This document shows positions 18,014 to 26,363 of a DNA stretch of 64,000 nt, in pieces. Under the pieces are notes generated by a model that saw only the letters and a program-made list of their open reading frames with translations, had not been told where the DNA came from and searched no databases. The DNA is from Fibrobacter sp. UWB15 (GTDB lineage Bacteria; Fibrobacterota; Fibrobacteria; Fibrobacterales; Fibrobacteraceae), in the NCBI RefSeq assembly GCF_900177705.1, contig NZ_FXBA01000008.1, forward strand, positions 82,920-146,919, read 5' to 3'. Each line of letters opens with the position of its first letter. The stretch's first letter is position 1. A program made the position numbers and the translations under genes.

Positions 18014-19117
18014 TTACTCCTCCAGCGAACCCTTGATGAGAATGGGACAGATATCCTTTATCTGTTGTTTTAATTGTTCATTGATGCGTTTGCGTTCTGT
18101 ATAGACTTTGTAGATATCTGCGATTGAACGTTGTACGGAAATATCGGGAATGGGGATTTTATAATTTTGCAAGTTCTCGGGACTTAAAAACTCGTAGGAC
18201 GTTCCTTTTGAAGCCCAATAAACAAATCTTCCAAACTCAGAACGTTGCATCCACAACAATAAATATTCTACCATTATTTCTTTGGGTCGAATCACCTCAA
18301 CAACATCATAAACCGGGGAAACAACGCAATCGGGACCTTCTCTTAACGCAACGGCAACATTTTCATTATTTAATTGTGTACAATAAACGATTTGCCCAGT
18401 TCTCACTATCTTTCTTGATGCAAGACTTGAATTTTCCCGTTGGGGAGTGATGAACTCCTTTTTTATATTCACGCCTTGTTCTAGGGTGATTTTTTCATCT
18501 ACGTTTTTTTCATTATAAAATGTGATATAATCTCCAATTTTTTCACATTTCGTTTTTCTTCGCAGTTCTTCAATATAGGCATCGCAGGTGAGCTTTAGGT
18601 CGTCAAGGCCTTTTTCGTAAGCTTTTTGGTTGGCAACCATTGACTCGTAAATATCGACATACTTCTGTTGTGTCGCCTTATTAGGCAGGGTTATATCTAT
18701 ATCGCACAAATCAGCCCACGAAAAAGTCTCACGAGCACTACCCCACGAATTAAAACGGGAAAATCGATCAAATTCAGGACGATTGAAATAAATGAAGAGA
18801 TAATCAGAGAGAAGTATTTTTGGCTGTTTTACACGAAAAACCGTAGATATCGATGAAACTAGGAATTCTGGACAATTTTTGTTATACGCTAAAGAAATTT
18901 TGTCTCCACGACGAGAAGTGTCTGAAACGTATGCAAATTCGTATTTTTTTACAACTTTATAACTAGCGAGACCTACGCCATCCATATTTGCTTTTGTTTC
19001 TATAAACTCTTTTCCTGTAGAAATACCTCGAACATCATCAATACCATATTTGCCCTCAGAATTTCTTTCATCCGATGGTTCAATCAACTCACCTAACTTA
19101 TACGTTTTCAAAGCCAT
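18014..19117 (-). CDS. hsdS: Type I restriction-modification specificity subunit
   Basis: 367 residues with two target recognition domains. The first (about 1-150) ends in the conserved-region helix around KYVDIYESMVANQKAYEKGLDDLK; the second (about 190-320) ends with RSIADIYKVYTERKRINEQLK. The two helical spacers are the HsdS conserved regions that set the distance between half-sites. The recognition sequence cannot be predicted here. The gene is more A+T-rich than hsdR and hsdM, as is common for exchanged specificity domains. Twelve bases separate it from hsdM. Confidence 0.9.
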   Translation of the reverse strand: MALKTYKLGELIEPSDERNSEGKYGIDDVRGISTGKEFIETKANMDGVGLASYKVVKKYEFAYVSDTSRRGDKISLAYNKNCPEFLVSSISTVFRVKQPKILLSDYLFIYFNRPEFDRFSRFNSWGSARETFSWADLCDIDITLPNKATQQKYVDIYESMVANQKAYEKGLDDLKLTCDAYIEELRRKTKCEKIGDYITFYNEKNVDEKITLEQGVNIKKEFITPQRENSSLASRKIVRTGQIVYCTQLNNENVAVALREGPDCVVSPVYDVVEVIRPKEIMVEYLLLWMQRSEFGRFVYWASKGTSYEFLSPENLQNYKIPIPDISVQRSIADIYKVYTERKRINEQLKQQIKDICPILIKGSLEE

Positions 19118-19129
19118 AATCCATCCCCG

Positions 19130-20737
19130 CTATTCGATATCAAAGCCAATGCCCTTGAAGGCTTTTACCAACATTTCCTGGCTCTGTTTTTCTGTCGCGA
19201 GCAGGGATTTCATTTCGCCTTGAATACGCTTCATCTCTTTCTTGTAATCAATATCCAGGTCGTGGTCGATAAACTCGATATACTTGCTCGGTGTAAGCGC
19301 CCAACCCTTTTCCTCAATTTCCTTGATTCCTACACTGCGGTAAAGTTCCGGCAACGCATAATTCGTGCCATCGATTCCCTCATTTTGCCAAGTGTGATAG
19401 ATGTTTGCAGCCCGTTCAATCTGCTCCGTGACAAGACGTACCTTTTTCTTCTGTTCGTTCTTCACGGGGTTTTCCGTCCATTGACGCAAATCCATAAAGA
19501 GAATTTCGTGCGTGCGGTTGCGGAGTTTACGACCATTGTATTTTCCGCCCTTCTTGTTCTGGTTCAGTATCCAAAGCGTCACGCTGATATCGGTAGTAAT
19601 GAAAAGTTCCCGCGGCAGTACGACAATTGCCTCAACCTTGTCATTTTGGATAAGTTTCTTTCGAATATTAATCGTGTCATCATCGTTTAACGCCCCGTTT
19701 GCAAGCAAGAAACCAGCAACGCCATCAGACGGCTTCAAGTGAGAAAGCATATGCAAAATCCACGCATAGTTCGCATTACTATCTGGCGGAGTTTCGTAAT
19801 CAGCCCAGCGAGCGTCATCTTTCAAATCGCTATCATACCAACCCTTGAGATTGAACGGCGGATTCGCCATGATGTAATCGAAATAGAGCCCCCTGTGCAA
19901 GTCGTTCCTAAATGTGGAATCGTTCGTTTCGCCCAAATGGTGGCTGAGCCCGCGCAAGGCTAGGTTCATTTTGGCAAGGCGGTAAGTAGCGGCTTCTTTT
20001 TCTTGACCGTAAATGTTGATGCGGTTGACGTCACCCTGCTTGGATTTGACCAGTTCCGCACTCTGGATGAACATGCCGCCCGAACCACAGCACGGGTCGT
20101 AGAGCGTTCCGTCGTAAGGCTCAATCATCGAGGCTATCAACTGCACCACATCGTGTGGCGTATAGAATTCTCCTTCTTCCTTCGTGGCGTTTACGGCAAA
20201 TTCTTTCAAGAAATATTCATAGACGCGGCCGATCAAGTCCTTTTCCTCGCCGAACTTTTTATGGCTTATCTTGTTCACCTCGTCCACCAACTTCTTGATG
20301 TCGTTGGGGGCAAGGTTTCGCGTCATGAACGTGCCTTCGACAAAGCAGCCCTTGAGGTCTTTTGAATCGGTCGCAATACTATGCAAGGCTCCGTCAAGCG
20401 CGGAATTCAGTTTTGGAGCGGGTGTGTCGATAATATTCGACCAGCGGGCTTCGGGAGGCAAATAGTAAGTTCCGTCTGTAAAGGAGATGTCTTCAAAAAA
20501 TGCAGTGCGGACTCCTTCATCGTCAGGATCGAGTCCTTGTTCTATCAGCACATTGCGCAACTTGGCGACACCGTCATCAAATTTTTCGCCAATAAAGCGC
20601 AAGAACACGAGCGTGAGCATCATGTCACGTTTTTCGAAGAACGAACCCGAATTTCGGGCAGCCCGCAAAATATCGCGACAGTTAAAGAGAATGTTTTCGA
20701 GGTTCAGTGTGGTCTCGACCGCTTTTTTCTTTGCCAT
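19130..20737 (-). CDS. hsdM: Type I restriction-modification DNA methyltransferase subunit
   Basis: 535 residues from ATG 20737 (MAKKKAVETTLNLENIL), preferred because the family alignment begins here; a start at 20755 is also possible. N-terminal helical domain DILRAARNSGSFFEKRDMM, SAM-binding motif I DPCCGSGGMF and catalytic motif IV NPPF identify an N6-adenine methylase. It methylates the HsdS-defined site. It is the first gene of the operon and follows a long leader containing a terminator-like hairpin and a second inverted repeat. Confidence 0.92.
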   Translation of the reverse strand: MAKKKAVETTLNLENILFNCRDILRAARNSGSFFEKRDMMLTLVFLRFIGEKFDDGVAKLRNVLIEQGLDPDDEGVRTAFFEDISFTDGTYYLPPEARWSNIIDTPAPKLNSALDGALHSIATDSKDLKGCFVEGTFMTRNLAPNDIKKLVDEVNKISHKKFGEEKDLIGRVYEYFLKEFAVNATKEEGEFYTPHDVVQLIASMIEPYDGTLYDPCCGSGGMFIQSAELVKSKQGDVNRINIYGQEKEAATYRLAKMNLALRGLSHHLGETNDSTFRNDLHRGLYFDYIMANPPFNLKGWYDSDLKDDARWADYETPPDSNANYAWILHMLSHLKPSDGVAGFLLANGALNDDDTINIRKKLIQNDKVEAIVVLPRELFITTDISVTLWILNQNKKGGKYNGRKLRNRTHEILFMDLRQWTENPVKNEQKKKVRLVTEQIERAANIYHTWQNEGIDGTNYALPELYRSVGIKEIEEKGWALTPSKYIEFIDHDLDIDYKKEMKRIQGEMKSLLATEKQSQEMLVKAFKGIGFDIE

Positions 20738-20811
20738 AATCGGGGCGTGCTCCATGTAAAAAATGAACGAGTCATCCCTTGTGCACGGAGACTTCGGCCT
20801 AAGATGTCTGG

Positions 20812-20901
20812 AAAACAAAAAAGGCGTGGAGTCGCAGTGCTTACCACGTTGGAAGGGTCACCACAACCCTGTCGTAAGGCAAGCACAAAACGACCCACGC
20901 C
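20812..20901 (-). terminator. Long hairpin with T-run in the hsdM leader (possible attenuator)
   Basis: On the plus strand GGCGTGG (20823-20829), GTCG (20831-20834) and GTGCTT (20837-20842) pair with AAGCAC (20881-20886), CGAC (20891-20894) and CCACGCC (20895-20901). In the hsdM direction the stem is followed by six T (20817-20822). It stands 75 bases before the hsdM start. Confidence 0.65.
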
Positions 20902-20967
20902 CCAGATGGGACGTGAGCGTTCGATCTTATCCTTTATGACTTTAGAAAGTGGTGATTTTTCCAACGT
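20846..20967. repeat. Inverted repeat pair overlapping the hsdM leader hairpin
   Basis: Arms 20846-20864 (ACGTTGGAAGGGTCACCAC) and 20949-20967 (GTGGTGATTTTTCCAACGT) are complementary at 16 of 19 positions, with 84 bases between. The first arm lies in the loop region of the terminator-like hairpin, so pairing of the arms would compete with it or form a pseudoknot. Confidence 0.6.
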
Positions 20968-21242
20968 AGAATAAGAGACGAATCTCAAAATTTCCGGTCG
21001 CCCAATGCCAGGTGGCAAAGGGCTATGTCAACTACATTTTAGAAAAAAGGGGCGTCTTTTGCATACGCAATGATGCCGAAATGGGGAAAAAAGGATGAAT
21101 TTCAAGCGCAATGTGAAAAAGAAGAACTTAAACCATTATGAAACGACTTTTTCAGGAACCAAAGTTTAGGATGCCGCTTAAATTTGCTAACTTCATTTTA
21201 GGTTCAGGCCGGAAAAAAAGAATTGATGCAAAATTAGAACAA

Positions 21243-21314
21243 CACTTTAAAGTGCTGTAGGTTATATACAAATATTTAACTTATAAAAACATTCTTGTAT
21301 ACCGCAAGAATGTT
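21243..21314. promoter_or_regulatory. Two palindromes upstream of the deaminase-like gene
   Basis: CACTTTAAAGTG at 21243-21254 is a perfect 12-bp palindrome. AACATTCTTG (21288-21297) and CAAGAATGTT (21305-21314) form a perfect 10-bp inverted repeat with a 7-base spacer, overlapping a TATAAA-type -10 region. This looks like an operator. Apart from these and the hsdM leader, 20902-21352 is A+T-rich with no convincing gene. Confidence 0.5.
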
Positions 21315-21352
21315 GTATAAAATATTATCTTTAAAGAAAAAAGGATTTTCAC

Positions 21353-22591
21353 ATGATTTATGTCCCTAAACCCCTTGTCTTTAATTGGAAAGTAAATGGC
21401 AAAACAATTGAGGAAAAATTTCTCTCAAGACTTTATAAGCCATCAGAGAATGATTATGAGGAATGTGATTATATATTTCAAATGTATTCTGTATTGAGCA
21501 TTTTTAGATTTGAAGAATTAGAGAAAAAATATGAAAATCATGATTCAATTATATCAGAGTTTTTATCAAAGAATCTACTTCTAGGAGACTGCTTCTTGGA
21601 AGCAGTGTACTACTTAAAGACGATTTACGTCTCTATGATTCAATTTCAACAACTGTGCGGAGATCTCCAATGGTTTAGAGATAGCGAATCAGGAATGAAT
21701 GTTTTCTTAAGGCGAACTAATGATATTTTCGAAGAACCTTCTAACACGAAATTTTGCTTCTATTTGCTAACCGGTTTGCCGAAGGCTCTTGATACTTTCA
21801 AAAGAAAAAAAGATTCTACAGAAATAGAAAAATGGTTAGAAGAAACAAGAAAAAAAATACAGAACAAGGCAGAAGAAATTGTAAATAACGCAGAGCAAAT
21901 GTTCAAACTCGGATTGTGGGATGATATAGAAACCTTTTTAAAAAAAGACTGTGATGGTCTCATATTGGTGTCTTTGAAAAGTAAAATAAAAACATTTAAT
22001 GAAAAAGCCGATGAATTAATAAAAACCCTTAATACGTTGACTGAAGGCTATAAAAAATATGTTAATAAAAAGAACAGTTGTTATGCATTATGTATTGCCG
22101 ATGACATAAAATTCTATTCTCTAAGTGGTATTAATGATTATGATGGCACTTATGATATAAACTCATATTTTGAGAATAATAGCCAAGTAGATATAAAACT
22201 TATAAAGGATTACCTTTCTCCTGGTAGTAGTTTTTCATATGCCCCATTGGCAGATGAAGTTAAATGCTATGGACACCGGAGTGATAGCGGGACGAGATAT
22301 TTTTATTCTCCAACAAGCTTGGGTGATGCCATTCATAATAGATTTCCAAAATTGGAAGACCGAGATGTATCATGTTGCGAACGAAAGATTATGGCCCAAA
22401 AGCCAAATGCACATGAATACAAATTCTTTATTCGAAAAGAGCCTTGCTTTTTATGTCAACCAGCAATGGTGTCAGATAGCACAAAGTCAATCATTGTGTA
22501 CGTACCTTCAAATGACAAAGCCGCCCTGCGAAAAATAAAAGTGGAGTATGATTCAATTCTCAATTCTTATGAAAATAAAGATATTCCGTAA
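21353..22591 (+). CDS. Unknown N-terminus with zinc-dependent deaminase-like C-terminal domain
   Basis: 412 residues. I do not recognise the first 230 residues: they are helical, with a charged coiled-coil-like stretch at about 150-235. The last 170 residues have the layout of the cytidine deaminase fold: strands YALCIADDIKFYSLSG, a helix with the CxE motif (Cys341, Glu343 in SCCERKIM), a strand leading to PCxxC (Cys365, Cys368 in KEPCFLC), then strand KSIIVYVPS. These supply three zinc ligands and the catalytic Glu. Such C-terminal domains occur in bacterial toxins and phage-defence enzymes. Strongly A+T-rich compared with its neighbours, suggesting transfer. A DUF2971 gene follows after 28 bases. 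Function is inferred from motifs only. Confidence 0.65.
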   Translation: MIYVPKPLVFNWKVNGKTIEEKFLSRLYKPSENDYEECDYIFQMYSVLSIFRFEELEKKYENHDSIISEFLSKNLLLGDCFLEAVYYLKTIYVSMIQFQQLCGDLQWFRDSESGMNVFLRRTNDIFEEPSNTKFCFYLLTGLPKALDTFKRKKDSTEIEKWLEETRKKIQNKAEEIVNNAEQMFKLGLWDDIETFLKKDCDGLILVSLKSKIKTFNEKADELIKTLNTLTEGYKKYVNKKNSCYALCIADDIKFYSLSGINDYDGTYDINSYFENNSQVDIKLIKDYLSPGSSFSYAPLADEVKCYGHRSDSGTRYFYSPTSLGDAIHNRFPKLEDRDVSCCERKIMAQKPNAHEYKFFIRKEPCFLCQPAMVSDSTKSIIVYVPSNDKAALRKIKVEYDSILNSYENKDIP

Positions 22592-22618
22592 ATTGCAATA
22601 TGCTAGGGATTCTATAAT

Positions 22619-23395
22619 ATGAAACCAACCACGCTGTACAAATACCTCGGTATTGATGGTGGATTGAAGATGATGAAATGCCACAATCTTCGATTCGCCA
22701 ATGCAACAAGATTAAATGACCCGTTTGATTGTCATTATGAATTAATAGACTTTTCAAAAGTTCCTGCAGAAAAATGCAAGATGTGGCCGGCAGATGTGAT
22801 TGAGGAATTGGAGTCTTGCCATTATAAGAATTTGCGTAAGCGCACTTGGATTTGTAGTCTTTCAAAAGTCTATGATTCCTTGCTTATGTGGTGCTTTTAC
22901 AGCAGTTATAGCGGAGTCTGTATAGGTATCGACATGGAAAAAACAGAAAAGTATCTTTCTCGGGTAATGAACGGGGTTTTCTTTGGCCCCCAGCAATTAG
23001 AAGTGCAGTATAAGGACATTGTCAACAAACCGAACTTCTTTTACAAAATCGATATGATTGATTATACCCGTTACCAACTATCGACAAAAGCCAAAGAATG
23101 GGAACATGAAAAGGAAGTCCGTTTGTTGCTAACAGATCCTGGCATTGGGGAAATTCCGTCGGAATATTCAGATAGCGACCAAAAAGAAGATGGTTCGGTT
23201 GATTATGAAGATGTCCGCTTTTATCCAGTTATAGGGAGAGAATGTTTTTGCGAACTCTATCTCGGTATCAATGTGGAAAAAGAGAAACAGAATGAAATTT
23301 TGAAGGTTGCTCGATGGCTCAACCCAGAAATGAAAATTTATAGGATGACTGTTGACCCTGATGCTTTTAAGTTGAAGCCCGTGTTGATTCAATAA
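22619..23395 (+). CDS. DUF2971 family protein
   Basis: 258 residues. LYKYLGIDGG, RFANATRLNDPFDCHYE and the later ICSLSKVYDSLLMWCFYSSYSGVCIGID segments match the DUF2971 pattern (FNDPFD and LMWxxYxxxxxGVCIGFD), and EWEHEKEVRLLL is the usual conserved WxxEKExR motif. The biochemical function of this family is not known to me. It is probably co-transcribed with the deaminase-like gene 28 bases upstream and lies within the restriction island, so a defence role is possible. Confidence 0.75.
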   Translation: MKPTTLYKYLGIDGGLKMMKCHNLRFANATRLNDPFDCHYELIDFSKVPAEKCKMWPADVIEELESCHYKNLRKRTWICSLSKVYDSLLMWCFYSSYSGVCIGIDMEKTEKYLSRVMNGVFFGPQQLEVQYKDIVNKPNFFYKIDMIDYTRYQLSTKAKEWEHEKEVRLLLTDPGIGEIPSEYSDSDQKEDGSVDYEDVRFYPVIGRECFCELYLGINVEKEKQNEILKVARWLNPEMKIYRMTVDPDAFKLKPVLIQ

Positions 23396-23431
23396 AAAGT
23401 TATATTAACACCTAAACTGCAAGGAACTCCG

Positions 23432-24556
23432 ATGCGAAAGAAACCGTCAGAACTGGATTTTGAAGAATACATCCGTCAGGTCGAGCCCGCCAAGCGGGAA
23501 AAGTCCTACGCATGGTCTACGGCTATCGGCTTGCAGCAGGTTGATGGCCTGACTCCTTCAGATTATCTGCTCGAAGTCGCCAAGAAGAACATCGAAGGAA
23601 AGATTTCCCTGAACAAGGCGCAGAAGCTCATCGATTCCTATTACGAATCGAAGACGGAGCGTGCCGATGACAAAGACGATACTGAAGAAGCTGACAAAGT
23701 TTCTGCCCGCATTGCGCAAATATTGAGTGAAAAGTCGTTCAATTTCTCACCCTCTTTTTTGATTGCTATTCACAAGCGGCTTTTCGAGGGGGTGTTCAAA
23801 CATGCTGGAGAAATTCGCAAGTACGATATTTCCAAAAAAGAATGGGTACTGAACGGAGATTCCGTAATGTACGGGGCATCGTTTGAATTGCGGATGGCTC
23901 TGGATTATGATTTTGAGCGCGAACGTGAATTTAGCTATAGCAATATAAGTATGGATGAAATTGTCCGTCATCTAGCGTTTTTCGTGTCGCGTCTCTGGCA
24001 GATTCATGCCTTCGGTGAGGGCAATACGCGTACCACGGCGGTTTTTACCATCAAGTATCTGCGTTCCATGGGCTTTAAAGTCGGGAACGACATTTTCGCC
24101 AAAAATTCGTGGTATTTCAGGAATGCCCTTGTCCGTGCGAACTACAAGAATGTGCGAAAAGGAATCCAGCAGGAGCCGGAATATCTTGAGAAATTCTTCC
24201 GTAATTTGCTGATGGGCGAACACAACGAACTGAAAAACCGCTACTTGCATGTTGACTACAAGAAAGTCAAAGGCAAAGCTGTGATCGAAAAATCGAAACC
24301 AAATGTGGCAAAAAAGCGTAGTAAAAACGTCCCTGTAAATGTCCCTATAAATGTCCTGATAAATGTCCCTATAAAAGATAGACAGAAAAAAATTATTGCC
24401 GCCCTCTCCAAGGACGCTCATGCATCGGCACAAAAGCTCGCCGAAAAATTTGGCGTTACGGAAAAAACAATCCGAAGAGATTTGCAACTGCTGAAACAGC
24501 AAAACATCATTACCCGCGTTGGCGCCAACAAAAACGGCTATTGGAAAGTAAATTAG
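23432..24556 (+). CDS. Fic-domain protein with repeat linker and C-terminal winged helix
   Basis: 374 residues. The N-terminal YAWSTAIGLQQVDGLTPSDY module is typical of the Fic subfamily that carries an antitoxin-like or regulatory N-terminus. The Fic core is HAFGEGNTRT near residue 191, where Thr replaces the second Gly of HxFxxGNGR, as in the EGNTRT subfamily. Residues 299-314 are four copies of an Asn-Val-Pro-Ile-like tetrapeptide, followed by a winged helix (ASAQKLAEKFGVTEKTIRRD) similar to that of the Fic protein at 13.7 kb. It begins about 36 bases after the DUF2971 gene and may be in the same transcript. Confidence 0.85.
   Translation: MRKKPSELDFEEYIRQVEPAKREKSYAWSTAIGLQQVDGLTPSDYLLEVAKKNIEGKISLNKAQKLIDSYYESKTERADDKDDTEEADKVSARIAQILSEKSFNFSPSFLIAIHKRLFEGVFKHAGEIRKYDISKKEWVLNGDSVMYGASFELRMALDYDFEREREFSYSNISMDEIVRHLAFFVSRLWQIHAFGEGNTRTTAVFTIKYLRSMGFKVGNDIFAKNSWYFRNALVRANYKNVRKGIQQEPEYLEKFFRNLLMGEHNELKNRYLHVDYKKVKGKAVIEKSKPNVAKKRSKNVPVNVPINVLINVPIKDRQKKIIAALSKDAHASAQKLAEKFGVTEKTIRRDLQLLKQQNIITRVGANKNGYWKVN
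24326..24373 (+). repeat. In-frame 12-bp tandem repeat inside the second Fic gene
   Basis: Four copies of AATGTCCCTATA or close variants start at 24326, 24338, 24350 and 24362. They encode NVPV, NVPI, NVLI, NVPI, the linker between Fic core and winged helix. Copy-number change would alter linker length without a frameshift. Confidence 0.85.
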
Positions 24557-24648
24557 TTTTTTTCTGCTTTTTTGCGGACGAAAATTTCGTCCACAAACTT
24601 ATCGGCAAAAAGTAGGTCTTTGCCGTATGCGTTTTCTGAAAAAGTCCT

Positions 24649-24962
24649 CTATATGCTCGCGACAAGCAAGTGTTGCTAGACCGCGATCTCGCGATTCTTT
24701 ATGGGGTTGAAACCAAGCGTATCAACGAACAGGTAAAGCGTAATATTGAACATTTTCCCGAAAAATTCTGTTTCTAGTTGAATCCGTGAAGTCGCAAATT
24801 GCGACTTCACGGGGAACAGGGTTCTTTGCCGGGCAAAATGGAGGGGGACGTGAAATACATCACTTTGGAGCGTATCTAAAGGACTTGGGGAAGAAAATGT
24901 TCTTTTGCAGCAAGGAAGATTTTACCTTGGAAGAGGTGCTGAAAGAAACACAAAAAGACTAG
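24649..24962 (+). pseudogene. Degraded ORF6N (KilA-N-type) domain gene
   Basis: DKQVLLDRDLAILYGVETKR and the following RINEQVKRNIEHFPEKFCF match the start of ORF6N proteins, then TAG interrupts at 24775. In another frame, IHHFGAYLKDLGKKMFF (from 24855) matches the usual end of longer ORF6N proteins, with stop TAG at 24960-24962. The middle of the gene is missing. The rest of 24557-25049 holds a GGACGAAA-A-TTTCGTCC palindrome (24576-24592) after the Fic gene and no other gene. Confidence 0.75.
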
Positions 24963-25049
24963 ATTTTGTCTGTGGGGCAAGGCGGAAAACAACTTTACAG
25001 ATGTACAAAACTACTACAAATGTGAAAAATTGTAGTAGCTGAATTAAGG

Positions 25050-25784
25050 CTATTCCGAAAAGGTAAAAGGAACCGTTATAGTTGTATTACCTGATTTTAC
25101 CTTATTAAATTTCCATCGACTTACTGCGGTTTTTATCTCGTTATCAAATTCGCCATAGCCCGTCGTTGAGGACGCAATGGAAATGTTGATAATTTCACCC
25201 TCAGGGGCGATTGTAAATTTCAAAGCCACCTTACCTTGAAAACCAGGCTTTTTCTTTAAAAACTTGTTGTAGACATGGCGTAAACCAGGCGTTCGCTGAC
25301 GCACAACCTTCATGATGTCTGCTGCGTAACGGGAACTTCCTGCACCTATCTCTATATCGCGTTCAGACGGAGTCCTAATGGAGCCCTTTGCTTTTGTTGC
25401 AATTCCTCCGCCACCGCCAAGCATTCCGGCCAGACCATCACCGATACCACCAGAACGATCTTCTGTGTATTCCGCGTCGCATTGTTCAACAGACTCTGTC
25501 AAGTAGGAAATGTATTCTGGATGGTCTACGTTTTTCCTCAAATCATTTTCTAGTTTCCAATAATCGGCCTCACTATATTGTTGCTTTATTTTGCCGAAGA
25601 CACAACGACATACTCTTTGGTTCGCGCCTTGCGTACATTCATTCATAAAGATTTCTTCCGTTTCATAGGAATACGAGAATCCCTTTGTCTTGCTCTTTTG
25701 TGCGACAACGGAAGCCGTTCCACCTGCATACGTGAAGGCGACGAATCCGAGTAATCCGAATGCGATTTTTTCCATAAAGCTCAT
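25050..25784 (-). CDS. AgmX/TonB-C-terminal domain envelope protein
   Basis: 244 residues from ATG 25784 (MSFMEKIAFGLLGFVAF), chosen for the AGGGG site before it; the open frame extends 17 codons further. A signal peptide or anchor is followed by a Cys-containing region (Cys pairs in NECTQGANQRVCRC), a Gly-rich stretch (GLAGMLGGGGG), and a C-terminal domain with VRQRTPGLRHVYNKFLKKKP and GKVALKFTIAPEGEI, the AgmX/PglI-type TonB-like C-terminal fold. Such proteins are common in envelope or gliding/adhesion complexes. Monocistronic; function unknown. Confidence 0.75.
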   Translation of the reverse strand: MSFMEKIAFGLLGFVAFTYAGGTASVVAQKSKTKGFSYSYETEEIFMNECTQGANQRVCRCVFGKIKQQYSEADYWKLENDLRKNVDHPEYISYLTESVEQCDAEYTEDRSGGIGDGLAGMLGGGGGIATKAKGSIRTPSERDIEIGAGSSRYAADIMKVVRQRTPGLRHVYNKFLKKKPGFQGKVALKFTIAPEGEIINISIASSTTGYGEFDNEIKTAVSRWKFNKVKSGNTTITVPFTFSE

Positions 25785-25996
25785 GTCGGCCCCTATAATT
25801 AAAGAAAGACTTTCTGTCACGTTAAATATAAGCATAAAGGAGTGTCAAAAATTGCCAAAAGAGAAAATTCAAAAAAACTCTTGATAACCCACACATATTT
25901 TATACATTTGTGCAGTAGTGTTTTGCTTTTTCAGCATGTAAGCAGATGAGATCATATGAAAACAACAATGGTAAACGCACTAAATATGCAAGGTTT

Positions 25997-26038
25997 TGCA
26001 AGCAAATGCTTGCATATACAATCAAAAAGACGTATATT
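25997..26038 (+). promoter_or_regulatory. Operator and promoter of a decayed toxin-antitoxin module
   Basis: TGCAAGCA-AA-TGCTTGCA (25997-26014) is a perfect palindrome overlapping TTGCAT (-35, 26010-26015), followed by a 17-bp spacer and TATATT (-10, 26033-26038). Transcription would begin within a base or two of the ATG at 26046, giving a leaderless message. Confidence 0.65.
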
Positions 26039-26045
26039 TGGTACT

Positions 26046-26210
26046 ATGAGTACCGTAGCAAAAAATTTCCGCATCGATTCCGAATTGAAGTACCCGGAAC
26101 ATTCCGGCGAACTGCTCGATGCCATCGAAGAGGCGAAACGGCTCGAAGCCGACCCGAAGACCAAGCGTTATACGGATATGGACGAGATGTGGGCGGACTT
26201 GGACAAATAA
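26046..26210 (+). pseudogene. RelB/DinJ-type antitoxin with internal deletion
   Basis: 54 residues. The N-terminal MSTVAKNFRIDSELK matches the ribbon part of RelB/DinJ antitoxins and the C-terminal AIEEAKRLEADPKTKRYTDM matches their toxin-binding tail. The helix-helix dimerisation core expected between them (about 30 residues) is missing. The reading frame survives, so a short peptide may still be made. Confidence 0.6.
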
Positions 26211-26245
26211 TGTACGAAGTTATTTGGAATAGCCTTGCGCTATAA
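26210..26245 (+). pseudogene. RelE-type toxin stub
   Basis: ATG at 26210 overlaps the antitoxin stop (TAATG). The frame reads MYEVIWNSLAL and then stops at 26243-26245. MYEVIW is a typical start of RelE/Txe-family toxins; the rest of the gene is gone. Confidence 0.55.
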
Positions 26246-26363
26246 AAAGCTATAAAAAAATTGTATATCCCGAAATATTGCGCCGCTTAGGAGCAATTTG
26301 TATTTTTGCTTGTCACACTTTTAACTCTGTAAGTCACCACTAAACGTTTTTCTACACGACAAA

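Noticed and set aside
21086..21170. 24-codon frame beginning MNFKRNVKKK in the gap before the deaminase-like gene
   Set aside because: No ribosome binding site of note, no recognisable features and A+T-rich intergenic context; length is within chance.
24784..24812. 29-bp perfect palindrome (14-bp arms around a single A)
   Set aside because: It falls on codons for the KSQIATSRG-like part of the decayed ORF6N gene, so it is probably coincidental rather than an operator or attachment site.
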